Below the pieces are notes generated by a model. That model searched no databases. It saw nothing but the letters and a program-made list of their open reading frames with translations, and had not been told where the DNA came from. This document shows positions 1 to 12,900 of a stretch of DNA of 64,000 bases, piece after piece. A program made the position numbers and the translations under genes. Within the stretch, counting starts at the first letter, position 1, and each line of letters opens with the position of its first letter. Location of the stretch: the NCBI RefSeq assembly GCF_002775205.1, contig NC_036461.1:22806875-22870874 (forward strand). Direction: 5' to 3'. The DNA is from Xiphophorus maculatus (Eukaryota; Chordata; Actinopteri; Cyprinodontiformes; Poeciliidae).

Positions 1-2980
1 TCAAGGGCAACGGCAACATCCGAGATGCTTTCAAGTAGCTGCGGTCACAAATGGGGGAACATTTCAAGAGGAGAAAAGACCACTAAAGGGAGTTCATGAA
101 TGTTGAAAGTTGTTTAATCTTTTGATTATTTTTCAAGGATGGAGATAAGTTTATGGTCTTTAAATCTTAAAAACAAGAATCTATCTCCTTTGAAAAGACG
201 GTTTCTCCTTTCTGAACATAGTAGCGCAGATTCTCTAAGGACGATTTCTCCAATCAAGAATACTTTTCAGTTTTTCACCAGTTATGTTTGTCGTCAAAAG
301 CTCATTTTTTGCTGCTAAAGTTCAATAAGGTGATTAATCCAGACCTCAAAAGCCTCATCTGTCACTTCCTCCTCCAGCAGATGAAGCAAATGCTCCGTCT
401 GCAGCTGCAGCTTCAGCTGGTCAGAGACAGGATAAAGCTCCGTCCACTGCTTGCAAAGAGAAAATTCCTGCAATAAAGAGACAAAAACAGACTAATATCA
501 ATATTTTTGGAAACTTTTTACACGTGTATTTTCATTCTCCAGGCTATATTTTTCATCTAAACTCTTACAGACAGTGCACTGATCTGCTAACTACACTGAT
601 GCGGGTTGAATGCACCCACTTTTGCCTCCAGGATCACAGACAGCATCGACTCCGGGTTTGCTTTGGATTCCGTCCTCAGCTCCTGCCAAGTTTTCCAGGG
701 TAAGGACGGATGCAAATTCATCATCTGTGGCAGGATGAGACGGAGTAAATGGCTTTGAAATCACTTGAAAAATAAAATGCTGTTAATTGCAACCTGCACA
801 GACTGCAAAAACGCTCCGTATTAAAAGCAAACGGTGACTTTAAAGGCTGAACAGGGAGCTGGATCACAAGGAGAAAAGAAAAAAAAACGGACTGTAGAGT
901 CGGACGTTTGAGGTTTAGCGTTACCCAGCGGTAGATGCTTAGTTCCTTCTTCTTGAGCTCCAGGTCGGCGTTGAGCGAGGTTTGCGTGTCGGGGTCATTG
1001 AGGCAGAAGTCGATCAGGTCCAGACAGGCGGACAGAGGCCAGCGCTCCAGGGCCTGGAGGGCAACACGGGCTCGCAGGTTGGCGTCCTGAACCCGGAACA
1101 GATGATCGACGCCTTCATCTTCCTCTGCACGATGAAGGAAAAACATCTCTCTGTCATCTGGAGTGTCTGGTTTTTATGTCAGTTAACTAAAATTTACTTA
1201 TTCAATAAAAGAATATTTCTATGTTTAGATCCTCTAAAAACAATTTCCTATTAAGCGTCTTTTGCTATTCAATTATTAATTTGTTAATCCAAACAACTAA
1301 TCGACAAACCAACCCTGCACTGTATGTAAGTCGAGCAGAAAGGCCGAACGTTCACATAGTTCATGTTGGAAGTATTATTATTCTTTGCTACAAATGATCA
1401 AACGTTCAATTATGTTGTTGTATTCCAGGCACTCTCACTTAAAAAGAGGAATTGAGATATTTGTGTATTTACATCTTCTAATGTATTTCTAACATGGCAC
1501 TAAAAGTTCTTAATTGGTTAAATGAATAATCTACAGAATTCTTTTTTTCTTTTCGACGAATCAATTAATCGATAGGATAATTGATTACTAAAATAATTGT
1601 TAGTCCTAAAACAATCAGAACTGGTGTGACAGAGTTTTTAAAAATTTGTTAATAGGAAAAAGAAGTAGTAGGTTTCCACCAAAAAACTCAAATTTCTGAG
1701 ATTTGTCTCAGAAATTTTCTAGAAACAAACTTTGAGAAGTCAAAATTTGTGAGAAAAAAAACTCTGATATTTAGAGATTAACTACAAAATTTCCACAAAA
1801 GTTGAAAATGATCAACTTTTCAAACTTTTGAGATTAATCTAAAAAAGATTTTTGAGTTTTTCTTAGCAAATCTGTTACTTTTTGAGCTCGGAAATTTCTG
1901 AGATTAATCTCAAATTTTCTATTTACTATGTACAATTGCAATATGACCCTGTTGTAAAGAAAACCCTGACTGGTGCATCTCAGTAAAAAAAGTTAAATAA
2001 AAAATAAAAAGCTCCTTTAAAATAGATTTAAAAAAGAATTAAAACAAAATGTCTCATAAAAAACATTATTCCATGGGGGGTGTTTTTATACAACATTCCA
2101 CAACTTCCCACCTTCCAAAGCGGCACAGACCAGCAGGCGGTCCTTTAGCTCCCCCTGCTGGCTGCCTCCCTGCCCGTACAGCTCCAGCAGGGTGAGGGCT
2201 CGGCCCAGGTCTTTGGTCACCACGGCGTTTTTAAAAGCCTCGGCAGCCAGAGCCTGGGTCAGTTCTTCTTGAGGTCCACACAGCAGCAGACCGATGAGTG
2301 GTTTCCCACAGATGGCGCCACCGAGGTCAGCGGAGCCCTCCTCGCCCTCGCCTAACGGGGTCCCAAGCACCGGCTCCGCCATGGCGTGAAGGTACGCCTT
2401 CAGAATGGGGAACTCCCTGAGGAGGCCGTCAGCCTCTCTGGATATTTGCTCGGCATCGAGGAAAACCTCCTTTCGTCCGCTGCGGAAGTATCCGGATAAT
2501 CCGGATGATTTGGTGCGGGGGGCTTCTCCCTTACACGCTGTTAAACACGCCAGCGTGGCCAGCAAGGGGCAGCGAGACTTCAGGAAAGACAGGGCTGATG
2601 CTGTCAGGAGGAAGGTGTTTGAGGAAGATGAGGCGGAAGAAGACGAGCCGGAAGAAGGCGAGGAGGAAGAAGACGGCGGAGAAGTGGAGAGGTGGATGGG
2701 TGAGGAGGATGGCTCGTCCGCGGAGGCCTCGGACTCGGAGCTGCAGTCCGACGGCGGCGGTTCGGCCATCGCCAGCATGGTTTTGTAATGCTGAGAGTGC
2801 ATTTGAAGCAGCAGAGACAAGCTGTCGACGCTGAAGGCTCCGCCAGCTCTCCTGCCGTCGCCGGAGGACGTTTCATCGGATGGATGCGAGCGCCACACGG
2901 GCAGGGCGTCGCAGCATCTCTGAACGATGACCTGCTGGACGCTCAGCCGCAGACCCTCCTGCTGCAGCACCGACAGAACT
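1..2980 (-). other. zfyve26: zfyve26 coding exons 20-24 (24 partial)
   Basis: Exons at 2980-2112 (869 nt, the largest), 1124-925, 724-620, 467-345 and 38-1 (cut by the window edge). Exon 20 starts VLSVLQQEGLRLSV and includes a low-complexity acidic and serine region at about 2615-2745 (SESEASADEP, then a Ser-rich run), a likely disordered linker. Exon 21 encodes LELKKKELSIYRW, exon 22 WKTWQELRTES (human WQDLRKEC) and exon 23 CKQWTELYPVSDQL (human CEEWGRLYPIPREHL). Exon 24 begins LLESISDVAVAL (human LLRRIPDPTMCL). The Ser-rich codons create a spurious acidic reading frame on the plus strand. Confidence 0.9.
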
Positions 2981-5900
2981 CTGGGATTTAAGAAAAAAAA
3001 CAAAAAACAGGTCAAGAAAAAAAAATACACAAGTTTTAAATTTTAATTTACAGTCACTTACAGAGGTTTTTGTTCAATCGGTGCATTTTTATTGTCACAG
3101 TTAAACACTACTTTGTGTTGCTGTTACATAAAACACCTTAAGTGGCAGTATTATGTGTTTTATTATTATGTGTTTCCAACTTTGTTGCTTTCAGTTGTTA
3201 TAAAAATGCGATATAGTTTGACTTACAATAAATTTGACTTTGAAAATTGAAATTGGGCTTCTGTCTCTTTAAGAAACTCCTGCTCTTTCCAAAACTCATC
3301 ACAACATGGCTCCTCTAGAAACCCTTTGGCAACTTTTTTTTTCTTTTACCAGTGTTTCACGGAGCTTTAATAATTAGCTCAGCAGGTATGCAGGTCCACC
3401 AGGTGTTTGCTAATTGCTGATGGCTAGTCTGAAGGAGCTGAGTGGGGGAGCCAAGGGTGGGAGGAGATCTGTGATCTGGGCGGAGCTAGGTCCATCCAGG
3501 CGTTTTGGATGGCTGAATGGTTGCCATGGAAGATTAAAGGATTCCTCAAACATGCATGAATGATTCAAAGCAACACTCCAGGTATGTTTTACATACAGAC
3601 AAATTCAATTTTACTTCCTTGTTAAGATTCTGTGTCTCTGCAGTGCACCCTGTTTTATCACCCTAAATGCACTATTTCCAGACCAAAAAGTTACATAAAA
3701 TGTTCAAAAGTGTTTGCATGAAAACACAGTGATCGGGGATTTCTGTGTGTACCTGTCAGGAGAGACCTGTCTGTCAAACAGCAGGTGTGAGACGAGCTGA
3801 AACGGGGTTTGAAGCAAAACCAGGAGTGGATTTCCAAGCTTCACTTGACTGCTTTGGTCTAAGGAAGAAAAATAAGCAGGAGTAAAAAACAGTAGTTGCT
3901 CCGGCTGGCAGAAGAAAGTGAGATAATCTTACCTTCTGAAGAGAGGCTCCTCACCAACACAGAGGCCAGTGTGTTGACGTAGTCGAGGAAGCTGCGCATG
4001 TAATCCGGCCTGCGCAGGCCTCCGTCCGGCTCGAAGGGACAGAGCTGGTCCAGGGAGCGGAGGAGCTGCTTCATGCCGGAGCGCACGGGGTGAGCGTCCA
4101 GCTCCGCCGGCTTCAGACTGGCCTGATCCACCAGCAGGGTCAAAACACCGCTGCCCGCACCGCCGCCCTCTGGCACCCAAGACATAACCAGCAGAGACAC
4201 AGCAGCTCAATGAAAATCGAATCTGACTTTACATACGAAAAACTAGAAAACAATGGAAAAGCAGCTGACAAACAGGCTCTTTCTATTGTATATTATTTCT
4301 ATGTTAATACGGCAGCCTCAGCTGACGGCAGCAACAGACCTGCTCCCTCTGTGGCAGCACTCAGAACCTGCAGCGGGTTCTCCAGACGCTGGGTCAGACC
4401 GAGCCGGGCGGCGATGCTCTCTTCGCTCAGAGTCGGGTGGCAACAGAGCAGCACTTCCTGGATGCAGCAGCCAAACGGGCTGGAAAACGCCTGGTCTTCC
4501 CCGGCGGCATCTGTAAACAAAAACAGACAAACGCTATTAAAACAACAACAACAACAAAAAAGAGAAAGAAATTCTGCATAGCCTGTACATTTTTATTCAT
4601 GATGCTTCCACACAGACAGCTTGCTATGATTGTGCTATGATATTTTATTTTCCAGGCACACGGTGCTGTTTTAGAGCAAAATAAATTTACCTTCAATTGT
4701 TAAAAAATGCTGCACGTATCAAATATGACTTAAAGGAAATTTTACTTCCTAATTTAATACCTTGAAATTGGGTCTTACCTTCATACACTATAGTGCAAGG
4801 CAGCTTATTTTCAAAAAGTGGCTTTTATTTCAGTCATTCCTTCTGTGAGTTGCACGACGGAGTATTAGGGAGTATTATTGCAAGAATTTTTGTTTTATTA
4901 CGAGAATATAGTCATAATATTAGCCGAATGAAGACGCAGTTTTACCAAAACGTCTTAAAAGATCACAAGAAAAAAAGTAATTGTAATGAAAAAAAGCTGT
5001 GAGTTATAGAGATGTAATGTGAGCAGCTCAGTCTGTGGGATTCTTTCTTTGAAATGGTAATAATTACTTCATTCTCCTGACATTAAGACGTTAATCTGTT
5101 CAAATTAAACATTTATTCTTGCGTTATTTAGACTTTGTCGTGCAACTTTGTTCTATTACTACTACACCTCTATTCTTATAACATCATGACTTTATTCTCA
5201 AATTTAAGAAATTGCAAAACTGTAGCCTGGCCCTAATATTCTGTCATAAAATTGACTTGAATTCAAAGTCCAAATAAATAGACGATGTAAAAGACATTTG
5301 TCAAACAAAAATCTGACATCACTCTGAAACCCAAGGAGTGCATTGGTGAAAAAAAACCCAACCCGTTTTCCAAAAATTTAAGTCTTCAAAAAACAAAAAT
5401 TTGATTAAATCAATACAATCGATTTATTCCACATTAAGTGTTAAAACTAATATTCACATTTTACTATTTTCATTCACCTGTTTTGCCTGAAGGCTTATGA
5501 GTGGCCGAAGGATTCAGGACCTTGCTGATCTGCTGTAAAACCACGGGAAACCCACAGATCCCCTCAGAATGAGCCACTTTACGGTCAATTCTCGTCCCTT
5601 AGGAAGAACACGAAAAACATCCAAACTCACTCAAATAATCGACGTGACTACATTCATCTGACGCTGTAAAATTCAGGCGTCGTACCGCGAGCTTCGAGGC
5701 TGCTGGTGAGCCGGCGCTCCGCCGTGTCCAGCAGCTGTCGACAAGTCTTCCAGAGCTGGCAGTGGCAGCAGGCCAGGTCGAACGCCGCCATGGCGGCCGG
5801 GCTCAGCTCCTGGAGCAGCGCGTGCAGGAGGCCCGAGGCGTCCGAGGAGCAGCGGCTCAGCCAGTAACCTTCCTCCAAGGAGGGCAGCGGGTGAGCGGGC

Positions 5901-8900
5901 GTGCTGAGGAGACGGTCTGCGATGTCTGAGATGGAGTAAAAAGCAACTCCTGCAGGGGGAAAACAGCAGGAAGTCACTAAAATACAGTGACTAGATACAT
6001 ATTAAACATGCTGGGAAAACAGAAAAAAAAACAATCCAATAGATGACAGACCTGCTGCTGCGGCACTACCGATGGCCTGCAGCGTCGACCGACCGCTGCT
6101 GCCTAGCCGACTCCTCCCGGCGCCAGGAACGGCCGCCGCCCCCAAACCCTCGGAGGAAGACGACGAGGAAGACATGGACTGACTTTCCATCTTCTGCTCC
6201 ACCTGTCCCAACTCCGCCAGGACTTCTCTGTAGCGCTCCATGAAGGCCAGCTCGCCGCAACAGGGCGCCCCCGCCAGGTCGAACACCAACGACACCTGGA
6301 GAGCGCGTCGGAGATCCGTTTAACTTGCAAAACGTACATGTTACTGTGGCGACAGCGACACACTTTCTGGCACTACTGATTTGATAGAGACCTGATGCGC
6401 CTGCATGAAGTTTCCCCGGCGGATGCAGGACGTGAGCAGAGATTCCGGAGGAGACAACATGGCGGGCACCAACCAGCTGTGAGGACCTCCGCACGGGCAG
6501 AGCTCCAGCTCCGCACAGACCGCCGCCGCCGGCCCGCCGCCGCCATCTGGCATCGGAGAGACGAAAAAATACGAAACAGGTTTCAATTTGATTCAGACAT
6601 TTAGCTTCCAAAAAGGCAAAGACTGGAGATTTTTCTTAAATATATAACAATTAATCAAATCGATCGGATTTATTGATTACTGAAGTAATCGTCAACTAAT
6701 TTAGTAATCGATTAATCATTAACTGGCTCATACAAACTCAAAATTATGCCCTTTGCTGAAAGAAATAAAACGCTCCAAGAGAAATAATCAGGCCAAACTG
6801 TAAAAGAAATATACACATTTTGCCTTCAAGATGAAAAACAAAAAAAGGTTTTTTGTTTGTTTTCCAAATGTGTTTAACCCAGAATGAGCCACACACACTG
6901 ATGCTAAGTGAAGCAGAAAGGGTTCAAGTATTTATGCTATGTCGTCGCATTTTAGGCAATAAAATGTTTATTTTCTTATTTAGAAAAAAGGAATTGAATT
7001 GTTTATTTGTATTTTAAAAAAATATATTTTTAATACTGTGTAAAATAAACTTAAGTGATGAAATGACAAGTCCTCAGATTTTTTTTTATCCTCATTTTTC
7101 TTCATCCGATTACTTGATTAATCGTCATAATGATAGGTAGATTAATCAATTACTAAAGTAATTGTTAGTTGCAGCCCTACACTTAATAACTTTTAGGATA
7201 TTTCTCACAAAACACAGACGCTCCTGTGAGTAGAGTTAGGAAATGTGGCAATTTTCCATTTCTGTTCACCCCAAGTCAATCCTCTGTAGAACCAACATTC
7301 AGCTGAAATTCGTCTCCACCAACTTGGTTTCTCAGATTTACCCGACGCGCTGGTGCTAACTTCTCCGTTATGTTTCTCTACGGAGGTTTGTCTCTCGGCA
7401 GCGTGTCTCGACGTTTTCCTCCTCTTCCTCAAACTCGACCTTTTCCTGCATCCCAGATGAGCGACAGTGGAACTATACGTTGACATCTGCACGGGGCTCT
7501 CTGAACCTGCAAGAATAATTTCCATTAATGCTTTCGCAGTCAGCTAAAAGCAGCTCAACAGTGAACTCCCAAGTTAGCAACATTAAAATATTCTTGAGAT
7601 AACAAGTTCATCTCAAGAAACCTATACAGAAACCTAAGAGAAGTACATGAAGTCAAGAGCGGTCGTACTCGAAAATACTTTTCCCCAATGTTTTTTTGAG
7701 AAAGCAAGTTAATTCCCAGACGTTTTCTCAAGATAACGAGTTAATTTTCCGATGGTTTTCTTGAGATCACGGGATAATTTCCCATGTCCTCGAGAAAAAG
7801 AGTTAATTTCCTGTTTTCTCGAGTTAATTTTCTGATGCTTTTCTCAAGTTAATGAGTTAATCTCCACCAAATGGGAAATTAACTTGTTATCTCTGGAAAA
7901 CCAGCAGGAAATTGACTCAAATCTTTTAAAGCTCACAGTCTGCGGTGCTCTGGTTGCTGGTGATGATTTGCAGCCTCCACTGGGCCTCCGCGGTGCGCTT
8001 AGACAACCTCTGCAGGCGGGCTCCGAACGTCTCGGCCGTCACAGAGCAGCCGAGACTCGCCGCCGCCTCGGCGTCGCGAGGCAGCGCTCTTCCCGCATCC
8101 TGTCCCTCCTGCTGACCCACCACACACATGCCCTCCAACCCTTCTTTCAGCAGCTTTAAAAACCCCTCCATCGCAGCGGCGTCCACCAGAAACCCCCTGC
8201 AGCCGTGAAGGAAGTGGCCCAGGTCCAGGTGGCCGCCATGGGAACGCGGCTTCTGGTTTTTGGTCTCATCCGAACCGGATTTCCCCGCTTCCACATTTTT
8301 ATCTGTTGGAGTTGATAAGCTTTCTGACTGTGTCTCCTGTCCTGTCTTTGGGTCTGAGTCTGAGTCTTTTTGTGTGTGTTGGACAAAGTCAGAGGTGGAC
8401 AGAAAGAGAAGGGAGAAGATATTCTCCAGGAGCTCCAGGCGGAACATGGCGGGTACGGTCTCCAGGTAGAGCTGACATTCGGATAAATAGTGCTGAAACA
8501 TATAATGGCAGCCTGGAGAGGAGAAACGGACATCTTTAATCAGACACTGCTCTAATCGAACTGAAACCGCTCGATTTCTCAAAACAGAAAAAATACACAA
8601 ATGGAAACTGTCAGGGATAACTGCATCTTTATTTGTAGGTTTACACCCCTGACAGTCCAATAAACTCAGTTTGATTAGGAGCCAAAGTTGCAACATTTGT
8701 TACATTTTTAGCTGGTGAGGTTCACTTTCACACTGCACCAAACCTTTTGAGAAACCCGTTCCCCCCTCTCGCCTGTGGGGGCGCTGCACCAAGAACCACT
8801 GAAGGAAATTACTCAAAAACACCTGAAGAAGACATGAGTGCAACTTCCTTCCTTTCAAAACGTAATCAAAAATGGACTAACATGAGATTTTTAGCGGATG

Positions 8901-9901
8901 CAGGATTTCTCTTTTGTCTTTGGTAAAAGACAATGAGCCATCTCTCCTGCCAGCGTTATTCTCTTGTGTTTGCTTAGGTTATGTTTATTTTGTTCAAATG
9001 CATGTGAATGTCAAATGGACCGGAAACCGCTCCAAAAGCAGGAAGTGGACTATATCGCAGGGCATTCTGGGTGAATACTAGCAAAACAAACACACACAGA
9101 TCTATCTAGCAGGAGAAATGGTTTGTGGTCTTTTACCAACGACAAAAGTGAAATCCTGTAACCGCCAAAATGTAACGCTGCTCCATTTTGCTTACATTTT
9201 GCAAAGAAAAAAAAAAAGCTGCCGTTCATGTCTCCTTCTGAGGTTTTCGTGTCGTTTCCTTCAGTGGTTCTTGGTGCAGTGCCACCACAGGCAAAGGAGA
9301 CAACAGGTTATTCAAACAGTTTGGATCGTTTGACGCGGTGCAGAGTGAAAGCGAACCGCAGCAGCTGAGAATGTTACAAACGTCGCCAATTTTGGTCCCC
9401 AGTCCGACCGAGTCTACCGGACTACCAGGGGTGAAAACACCCACAGTCTCCTACCTTCTGAGGAAGCCAAAGTCTTGTTTGCATCCGTTTCAGCTTCTGT
9501 GGATTGGTGATGCTGCGTGGACTCGCACTCGGCACAATTCGAGTATTTATGAAAGTTGACACACAGAGCATAGATTGCATACTTCATGGCGCAGAAGCCC
9601 TGAAACAGGACAATGTTCCTCTGCAGGCCGGCACTTTGACTGACCGCGTTTTCTGCAAGAAATCAAACCAGGAACCAAAGCGACAATTTAATATGTGACG
9701 CCGTCATCTCTGATATTTGCTTGGGAAGAAAATGTACAACGTGAACCTGTTTGAGGTGAATTTGGCAGTTGTTGTAGTAGATCTAATATCCTGCGTTCTT
9801 CGTACTCAGGCAAAGGAGTCAAAGAGTGCAGAATGTAAAGAGCTGAGTGATTGTCCAGATTCTGCAGCTGTGCCTGCAGAGCCTCCGTGGATATTCCTCT
9901 G

Positions 9902-9934
<33 letters not shown>

Positions 9935-12900
9935 CAAGCATATTACCTATGAAATTTTTATTTAAAATCTAGAAGAACATTTTTAAAATGAGAAACAAGG
10001 AGCTTACGGATTGTTGTTTTTGCACCACTCAAGGATTCCCAGTTGGGAGGACAGAAGGTTACAGAAGTCCTGAAGAACCAAGTCATTGGCTGAACTCTGG
10101 AAAAAAAAATGAATTGAAAACATAAACAATGCATTCGCAAAGCATTAAAGACAAAGTGGAAAATATAAAATATGATGGTCAGTGAGTTCAGATTTGTGCT
10201 GGAAAGCAGGCATGGGCTGAGTATCAAGGAGTATTAAAGTTTATAAAAATTTTCAGTAACACTTTATTTGAAGGGGTGTCCATAAGACTGACATAATACT
10301 CATAAATATGATAAAGCACCAGTTATGAAGATGAAGGAGTCTTCGTGAATGGTTATGACTGTTACCATGAAGAGTCATTCAGTAAATAATCAAACAAAGT
10401 TGAACTAAAACTTGCACTAAAAGTCCATTAACTTTGCATTAAAAGTGTCTTTTTTTTTTTTTACCAAATAATGCAAAGTTCACACTTTCAATTGACTTAA
10501 TGCAACTTTTAGTCTATCATGCTATTAATTGCTTTATTGCTCAGCATTGTTACAACTGTAACGGTCAACATGTTAGATTTTTGTGACAGCAGTAGTATTG
10601 TAATGCTACTTGAAATTCGAAAAACATGCGTTTCAAAACAAAAGAAAAGCGGTCACGCTTTCTGAAAGGTCGAGCAGAATAAAGTGGGTGTATGAACAGG
10701 TGGGTTGTGCCGGTTTTCACCTGCTCCTTGTGAAGGACGTTCACAAGCGCTTGAGCGGCGTCGAGGCTGCGGCACTGACTCCATCCCAGCAGCAGCAGCA
10801 GACGAGACAGAGGCCGAAACTCCAGCTGCAGCAAATCCTTCAGCCCGCCGTATTCCTCGTGTTTCATCAGGTCGAGCCCCGTGACCTTTAGGACAGAAAC
10901 ACTCTTACGTTGCATGGCTGAATTCCATCGCGTACGCTTTCTAATCAACTTTACGTCATAAATAAAAAAATGAATCCCTTTCTTGATTTAGCAAACCGGC
11001 ACCTTACCAAAACCTGCTCGAGGAAATGCTTCCCGCTACTAAGGCACTCAAAGAAGATGGTCCTCCAAGCAGAAGGACGATCGTTATGGCAACACAAGCT
11101 GAGGGCGAGCTTCTCTGCTTCAGGCAGGTCCACTGGAAAGGGGGGGACAGACAGAAAAAGGAAATTAGAATTTTTGAATTACAATTTTTGTATTTTCATT
11201 TGCTGTGATTATAACAGCGCTTTAGCTCAATAAAAGCTACATTTTTTTTTAGTTTCATCAAAGTTACACTGCAAAAGTCAGCTAATGGAGTTTTCTCATT
11301 GGACACGTCTCTCTTTGGACTGGCACTAAATTACATATCGGTGCAGCTTTTAAAGATAAGAGGCCGTTCTTCCTCTTTTCTTCTGCTGCTTCATCGCAAA
11401 ATAAAACCCACTGTTAACATTAACGGTGGGCAATATAAGTTTGACATTTTATCACAATATTCTAAGCAAAAGTGACGATTAAAAGATATCTGCGAGTTCA
11501 TACAAACAAACTCTGATGCTGGATGCAATCTTGATTTTAAAAAGTCGGTCAAGCAATCAGGAGACCATCGTACTGATTGCAGAGCAAGTCTGCCCTCGCA
11601 AATGTAGGCAACCAGCTTCTGTGTACGGTATGCCTGAAATGCCAAAAAAGACGGATACATTTTTAAAAAAGAACGTTTTCACAACTTCGCTCTTTTTGTT
11701 TTCAAGTAACTGCAGGACACAGTTGTTAAAACACAAACAAATAGTGCTCTAAAAGAAAACATTCATTTTAAAAATGATTTCTTCCAGACATCCAGGACAA
11801 GAAATTTTTTTTTGATTCTTATCGCTAAGCTGCACGTTGTGACTGTATTTAATCATACTTTTGAATTTACTGATGTTGCTATTGAACAAAAGGTGGATAA
11901 AATTGTGAAAATTGCAATTTGAGACAATTCCACACAGTTTTAAGGCTTTTCCAGACACCACCGCGTAGAATTTATAACGTTCAAGGTAAATCAACATTCT
12001 TTGGACTAAAAAAAAAAAAAAAAAACCCAAAACATTTTTCACACTAACAATAAACAACACGATGAATGCCTATTCTAACACCAGGAAAATTTTTTTACAT
12101 TTTGCTACACCTAATCAATTGGATTCAGGTGTGGACTTTGACTGGGCCATTCTGAAACATAAACATCCTTATTTATGAGCAGAAAAAAGTTGTGTCTGTA
12201 TGTTTTGGGCTGCTGTCCTGCTGGCAGATCAGACTCAGAAGGTTTTCTGTCTGGATGAACCTGGATTTTCCTCCAGCTATCGACAATCAAAGCTGACCAG
12301 ATATTGTCAACTTTGAATCTCTCTGAGTGGATTTTTTTTTTTTTTTTTTTGCAAAGTGCCTTGAATCATTTGTTGTGAATTGGAACAATGAAAATTAACC
12401 TCATTAAAATGGACTCAATTCTACGAAGGCCTCAATGATATTTTACAGAAGATTACTGACCAATGTTCTATAAAAGATCCATAACTCTGAAAGTAGAGTT
12501 ATGGAAAAATGTCAAGAGGAAGATTTTTTGTTTCTAATTCATAAAATGTTCAAATCAAAGTCTGTCACGAGTCATTTAGGGCACATGACAAACATGTGGA
12601 AGAACACGATCTGGTCAGATGGGAGAAAAATTGGACTTTTGACCTTTATTCTCTAAGTAAATGCAAAAGACTGTTAAAAAATAGTTGTTTTTTAGTTGCT
12701 AAACAGAGCCTTGCTACTGTTTAGCAAGGCTCCCTATAAACTGAGCAACTTTAGAGCAAACATTTATGTTCATCAGATTTAGAGAACAGATAATTGGACA
12801 AATGAAGACAAAAGAAGGAACAAAACAGAGCTGTAGCTGCCAGGTTTTCTAACACCAGTTTAAATGTGGTAAAGCTGTAAGGCAAAAGCAGAAGTGTTAT

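Larger units (their letters stand above)
7342..11132 (-). other. zfyve26: zfyve26 coding exons 6-12
   Basis: Exons at 11132-11008, 10885-10721, 10096-10008, 9898-9747, 9652-9455, 8512-7937 and 7506-7342. Phases chain correctly: 1 in, 0, 0, 2, 1, 1, 1, 1 out. Exon 8 is under 60 codons and is supported by AG/GT sites and phase. Exon 9 has a GT-repeat instead of a polypyrimidine tract at its acceptor. Exon 10 carries a Cys-rich segment (CAECES). Exon 11 (576 nt) ends at a GACT|GTGAGC donor; the split codon gives Cys. Exon 12 encodes a strongly basic run (KRSSLRKRRKTSR) that could be a nuclear or membrane-binding patch; its function is not known to me. Confidence 0.88.

Noticed and set aside
2405-2788. 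Acidic plus-strand frame of 127 codons
   Set aside because: It is the complement of the Ser-rich part of zfyve26 exon 20; codon repetition alone keeps it open.
4090-4581. 163-codon plus-strand frame
   Set aside because: Antisense shadow over zfyve26 exons 17 and 18.
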